Positions 22,562-24,956 of a stretch of DNA of 24,956 nt are shown here, piece after piece. Under the pieces are notes generated by a model that did not search any database, had not been told where the DNA came from, and saw nothing but the letters and a program-made list of their open reading frames with translations. The DNA is taken from positions 1 to 24,956 of the forward strand of contig DASZSJ010000107.1 of assembly GCA_035548675.1 (NCBI GenBank), in the 5' to 3' direction. This DNA is from VRUE01 sp035548675 (GTDB lineage: Bacteria > Actinomycetota > Thermoleophilia > Solirubrobacterales > 70-9). Made by a program: the position numbers and the translations under genes. The first letter of the stretch is position 1. The number at the start of each line of letters is the position of its first letter.

Positions 22562-23469
22562 GCGACGGTCAGATCAAGGTCGCCTACTGGCCCGGCTGCG
22601 TCTCGCGCGGCTTCACCACCGAGCTGCACGGCTCGATGGCGATCGCCGCCGAGAGGCTCGGCATCGAGCTGGTCGAACTCGACCGCGCCAACTGCTGCGG
22701 CGCCGGCGTGATCGCCGAGCACAACCAGGAGCTGGCCGACACGCTCAACGCCCGCACCTTCGCCCTCGCCCAGCAGACCGGGCTCTCGATGATGAACATC
22801 TGCTCGACCTGCCAGGGCGCCCAGTCCGAGTGCCAGCAGCGCCTCGACGCCGACTCCTCCTACCGCGCCCACATCAACGAGGTGCTGAGCGGCCAGGGAC
22901 TCGCCTACGAGAAGGACAAAGACGGCTTCACCAACAAGAACTTCCTCTGGCTGCTGGTCGAGGACTACGGCCTCGACCGCCTCGCCGAGAAGGTGACGCG
23001 CCCGCTCAGCGGCCTGCGCGTCGGCCCCTTCTACGGCTGCTACGTGGTGCGGCCGAAGGAGCGCCTCGGCTACGACGAGTTCCCCGACCGCGACGTCTAC
23101 CTGGAGAAGGTGATCGAGGTGCTGGGCGGCGAGGTCGTCGAGTACGACGGCGCCCGCAAGTGCTGCGGCTTCCCGGTGATCACGATGAACCGCGAGACCT
23201 CGCTGCGCCAGGCCGGCACCCACGTCGGCGACGCGATCGACGCCGGCGCCGACTGCCTGGTCACGCCCTGCCCCCTCTGCCACCTCAACCTCGACATGCA
23301 GCAGCCCGAGGCGGCGAAGGTGGTCAACCGCGACCTCGGCCTCGCCGTCCTGCACCTGCCCCAGCTGGTCTCGCTTGCCCTCGGCGCCTCGCCGAAGGAG
23401 CTGGGCATGAGCAAGCACATCGCCTCGACCAAGTGGGTCGAAGAGCGGCTCGCCGCGGTTCCCGCCTGA
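22558..23469 (+). CDS. HdrB/SdhE-like CCG-domain subunit of complex II
   Basis: 303-aa protein with two cysteine-rich CCG domains as in heterodisulfide reductase subunit B and SdhE. Domain 1: Cys14, Cys46-Cys47, Cys82 and Cys85 (WPGCVSR; NCCGAG; CSTCQG). Domain 2: Cys161, Cys202-Cys203, Cys238 and Cys241 (YGCYVVR; KCCGFP; CPLCH). In E-type succinate dehydrogenases this subunit replaces the cytochrome b anchor and passes electrons between SdhB and the quinone or a thiol partner, using CCG-bound iron-sulfur or zinc sites. No transmembrane helix is seen, so membrane attachment would need amphipathic surfaces or another protein. ATG overlaps the sdhB stop (ATGA), implying coupled translation. No sdhF-like gene follows. 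Confidence 0.9.
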   Translation: MSDGQIKVAYWPGCVSRGFTTELHGSMAIAAERLGIELVELDRANCCGAGVIAEHNQELADTLNARTFALAQQTGLSMMNICSTCQGAQSECQQRLDADSSYRAHINEVLSGQGLAYEKDKDGFTNKNFLWLLVEDYGLDRLAEKVTRPLSGLRVGPFYGCYVVRPKERLGYDEFPDRDVYLEKVIEVLGGEVVEYDGARKCCGFPVITMNRETSLRQAGTHVGDAIDAGADCLVTPCPLCHLNLDMQQPEAAKVVNRDLGLAVLHLPQLVSLALGASPKELGMSKHIASTKWVEERLAAVPA

Positions 23470-23526
23470 TTCGCCCCGCCGCTCTCCCGCCTGATTTCGC
23501 CGCCGCTCTCGCCCGATTCGCCCGCG
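23461..23526. repeat. Imperfect ~25-nt tandem repeat at the end of the sdh operon
   Basis: CCCGCCTGATTCGCCCCGCCGCTCT (23461-23485) is followed by a near copy (23486-23509) and a decayed third (from 23510). The first copy contains the last two codons and TGA stop of the CCG-domain gene, so the stop context is duplicated downstream. Likely replication slippage. Confidence 0.6.
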
Positions 23527-23535
23527 TCCGGGCCG

Positions 23536-23552
23536 CTGAGAGGCTGTCTCAG
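23536..23552. terminator. Short hairpin between converging genes
   Basis: CTGAGA-GGCTG-TCTCAG is a perfect 6-bp stem with a 5-nt loop, overlapping the stop codon of the coiled-coil gene and lying 66 nt past the sdh operon. No T-tract; a weak terminator at best. Confidence 0.4.
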
Positions 23553-23854
23553 AGCTGGGCCGCGAGGAAGACGCCGCCGAAGGTGGCGAGGATGCCGCCG
23601 AGGGTGAGGATCATCGTCCGCTGCAGGGCGTCGAACTTGCCGTCGAGCGCCGTCAGCCTGGAATCGAGCGTGGCGAATTTCGCGTCGATGCGCTCCTCGA
23701 AGGCGATGAATTTGGCGTCGATGCGGGCTTCCTGACGTTCGAAGCGCTCGTCCATGTGGAGGCGCAGGGAGTCGACCTGGGCGCGCACCGAATCGACCTG
23801 CCCGGAGAGGTGGTCGATGCGGTCGTCGTTCCACTTGGTTCTCGCCTGATCCAT
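23549..23854 (-). CDS. Small coiled-coil membrane protein, unknown function
   Basis: 101-aa protein of unknown function. Residues 10-75 form heptad-like repeats with recurring Asp-Arg/Lys-Phe/Leu units (HLSGQVDSVRAQVDSL; RIDAKFIAFEERIDAKF; ATLDSRLTALDGKFDAL), predicting a coiled coil. A single C-terminal helix (MILTLGGILATFGGVFLAA) anchors it with the coil outside the bilayer. This tail-anchored layout recurs in many bacterial hypothetical proteins. The frame opens upstream to 23914; I choose ATG 23854 because TAGGCT lies 8 nt upstream and the coiled coil begins right after it. It converges with the sdh operon and does not look part of it. Confidence 0.72.
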   Translation of the reverse strand: MDQARTKWNDDRIDHLSGQVDSVRAQVDSLRLHMDERFERQEARIDAKFIAFEERIDAKFATLDSRLTALDGKFDALQRTMILTLGGILATFGGVFLAAQL

Positions 23855-23862
23855 CGCGATCC

Positions 23863-23868
23863 AGCCTA
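23863..23868 (-). promoter_or_regulatory. Candidate -10 box (TAGGCT) of the coiled-coil gene
   Basis: TAGGCT fits TANNNT and ends 8 nt before the chosen ATG, supporting that start and a leaderless mRNA. Confidence 0.4.
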
Positions 23869-23917
23869 GCGGACAAAATGTTACGCGTGGCGCGCAGAAT
23901 GTGCCGAAATTCATGAC

Positions 23918-23932
23918 CCCGGTGGCACCGGG
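23918..23932. terminator. Hairpin after the exported-protein gene
   Basis: CCCGGTG-G-CACCGGG is a perfect 7-bp arm pair starting 5 nt past the TGA stop of the exported protein on the minus strand. No T-tract follows. Likely a 3'-end hairpin. Confidence 0.5.
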
Positions 23933-23937
23933 ACCGC

Positions 23938-24660
23938 TCAGTCCCCAAACCTCCTCCCCTGCGCCCCCTTGGCGAAGGCGCAGCGGAACTTCTCCGCCTT
24001 ACCGACCGGCGCACCGCCGGCGAAGCCGCCGAGGTTGTGGTTGTCATAGACGGTGACGTAGTCGAGGGTGCCGGGCAGCGGGTCCGCAGGCAGCGGGACG
24101 GGGTCGGGTTCGCCGAGGGAGGTATTGCCCTTGGAGCCAGGGGTGACTCCCTCCGAGCCCGCGGCGGCATCGCCGGCGGTTGTGGTGAAGAGGTCTGAGC
24201 TCATCTCCCTACCGTCCTTGATCCCGTTCTTTGGGTCGGGGAACTCATCGGCCCCGGAGGTGACCGGGTTGTCGTCGATCGTCGATTGCAGCTTGGCCCT
24301 CGGCGCGGCGCCGAGGAGCTGCGCTGCGCTCGGCAGCCAACCGCCCGCCTTAACGCAGGTCTGGGCAGCGTAGAGGTAGTCGTTCTTACCGAGGTCCTCG
24401 GGGGGGATCGGATGCACCGAGCTTTCCAGGCACCAGGTACCCAGATCCACCGCCTCGGGGATCGGGCAGGCGATCTTGAGCTTGGCGATCCGCGCGTTCA
24501 GCTTGCGCTTGAAGCGCTTCTCGGCCTTCTTGGCCGAGGAGTGCTTTGGCTTTGCCAGGACGCCTCCGGCCATCGAGAAGACCGTGCCTGCCAGGGCGAG
24601 GATCAGGGCCGCGACTGCGATGCGGCGGGCGAGGGGATCGCGGGTCCTTGCTCGGTTCAC
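23938..24660 (-). CDS. Exported protein of unknown function
   Basis: 240-aa secreted protein. A signal peptide is clear: basic start (NRARTRDPLARR), hydrophobic core (IAVAALILALAGTVFSMAG) and a likely cut after GGVLA (about residue 36). The mature part opens with a Lys-rich helix, then a cysteine-containing domain (ACPIPEAVDLGTWCLES; YAAQTCVKAGGWLPSAAQLLG), a Gly/Pro/Thr linker (about 150-195), and an end segment (LDYVTVYDNHNLGG; AEKFRCAFAK). The core loosely recalls Lcl/DUF1566-type surface domains, but I would not assign it. Four cysteines suggest disulfides. GTG 24660 is immediately next to the upstream TAA, with AGGAGG 9 nt before it, so it is coupled to the upstream surface-protein gene. 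Confidence 0.78.
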   Translation of the reverse strand: MNRARTRDPLARRIAVAALILALAGTVFSMAGGVLAKPKHSSAKKAEKRFKRKLNARIAKLKIACPIPEAVDLGTWCLESSVHPIPPEDLGKNDYLYAAQTCVKAGGWLPSAAQLLGAAPRAKLQSTIDDNPVTSGADEFPDPKNGIKDGREMSSDLFTTTAGDAAAGSEGVTPGSKGNTSLGEPDPVPLPADPLPGTLDYVTVYDNHNLGGFAGGAPVGKAEKFRCAFAKGAQGRRFGD

Positions 24661-24956
24661 TTAGGGATGCCTCCTGTTGTGCGTGGTCGCTTCTGCCAGC
24701 TTTGGATCGCGCCTCCTCCTGCCCCCCGCCCCGGCGGTGAGGCCGATCGCGAGGAGGAGGACGAGGGCGGGGAGCAGGGGCTTGGGGAGTTGGGACTTAC
24801 TTGCCGCTTGTTCGCCCACCGCGTAGCCGCCGAAGGCACTCATGTGGTGCACGTGCTCGATCGCGGCCTCCTCTTCGTCTTCGGGATTGGGCGAGGTCAC
24901 CGGCTGGGTTACCGGTGAGGTGCCCGAGGGCGGGGTGGTCTGGGCCGCGGGGGGCG
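24661..24956 (-). CDS. C-terminal part of a surface-anchored protein (runs off window)
   Basis: The frame is open to the window edge, so only the last 97 or so residues are seen. A Pro/Thr/Ser-rich stretch (PPSGTSPVTQPVTSPNP) is followed by an acidic patch (EDEEEAAIEH), one hydrophobic helix (LLPALVLLLAIGLTAGAG) and a basic tail (GRRRRDPK). Pro/Thr-rich linker, helix, then Arg cluster is the usual layout of a cell-surface protein held by a C-terminal membrane anchor with its tail inside. A GTG at 24900 could be mistaken for a start, but the linker continues upstream of it. The exported-protein gene begins directly after this stop. Confidence 0.65.
   Translation of the reverse strand, partial: PPAAQTTPPSGTSPVTQPVTSPNPEDEEEAAIEHVHHMSAFGGYAVGEQAASKSQLPKPLLPALVLLLAIGLTAGAGGRRRRDPKLAEATTHNRRHP

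Overview
This window is high-G+C DNA (roughly 70% by eye) from what looks like an actinobacterium. A deep-branching lineage such as Thermoleophilia/Solirubrobacterales is my best guess; it rests on gene content and style, not on a marker gene. GTG starts are common, many start codons have a TANNNT -10-like hexamer only 6-9 nt upstream (a leaderless pattern), and gene content is mostly housekeeping. I see no tRNA, rRNA, CRISPR array, transposase or phage gene. No gene-free gap exceeds about 190 bases.

Layout. 1-3.0 kb: MMPL exporter and its TetR regulator (both minus). 3.0-3.2 kb: a ~175-bp imperfect palindrome. 3.2-8.3 kb (minus): small membrane protein, GT39-type membrane glycosyltransferase, LonA, Hsp20 and a 61-aa four-cysteine protein. 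8.4-11.3 kb: a lipid-modifying block with an FA2H-like fatty acid hydroxylase, a PucR-type regulator, and a divergent acyl-CoA desaturase. 11.5-11.9 kb: a coiled-coil/AT-hook/winged-helix chromatin-like protein with a textbook terminator. 11.9-14.8 kb (minus): TetR, NADP-isocitrate dehydrogenase and malate dehydrogenase. 14.9-17.0 kb (plus): DUF4242 protein and AidB-like acyl-CoA dehydrogenase, divergent from that TetR across a near-perfect 21-bp operator. 17.1-19.5 kb: divergent site-2 protease with CBS domains and a membrane-embedded M28 peptidase. 19.6-23.5 kb (plus): a three-gene succinate dehydrogenase operon of the anchor-less E type (sdhA, sdhB, and an HdrB/SdhE-like CCG protein). 23.5-24.96 kb (minus): a small coiled-coil membrane protein, an exported protein, and the C-terminus of a surface protein running off the window edge.

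How the genes work together. Three TCA-cycle functions (Icd, Mdh, Sdh) lie within 12 kb. Lon and Hsp20 form a proteostasis operon. The hydroxylase, desaturase and PucR regulator probably tune membrane acyl chains. The most unusual features not explained by genes are two families of 47-nt palindromes (two copies each), three of the four copies sitting 9-10 nt after a stop codon; the long palindrome near 3.1 kb; and a palindromic in-frame insertion in the sdhB linker.
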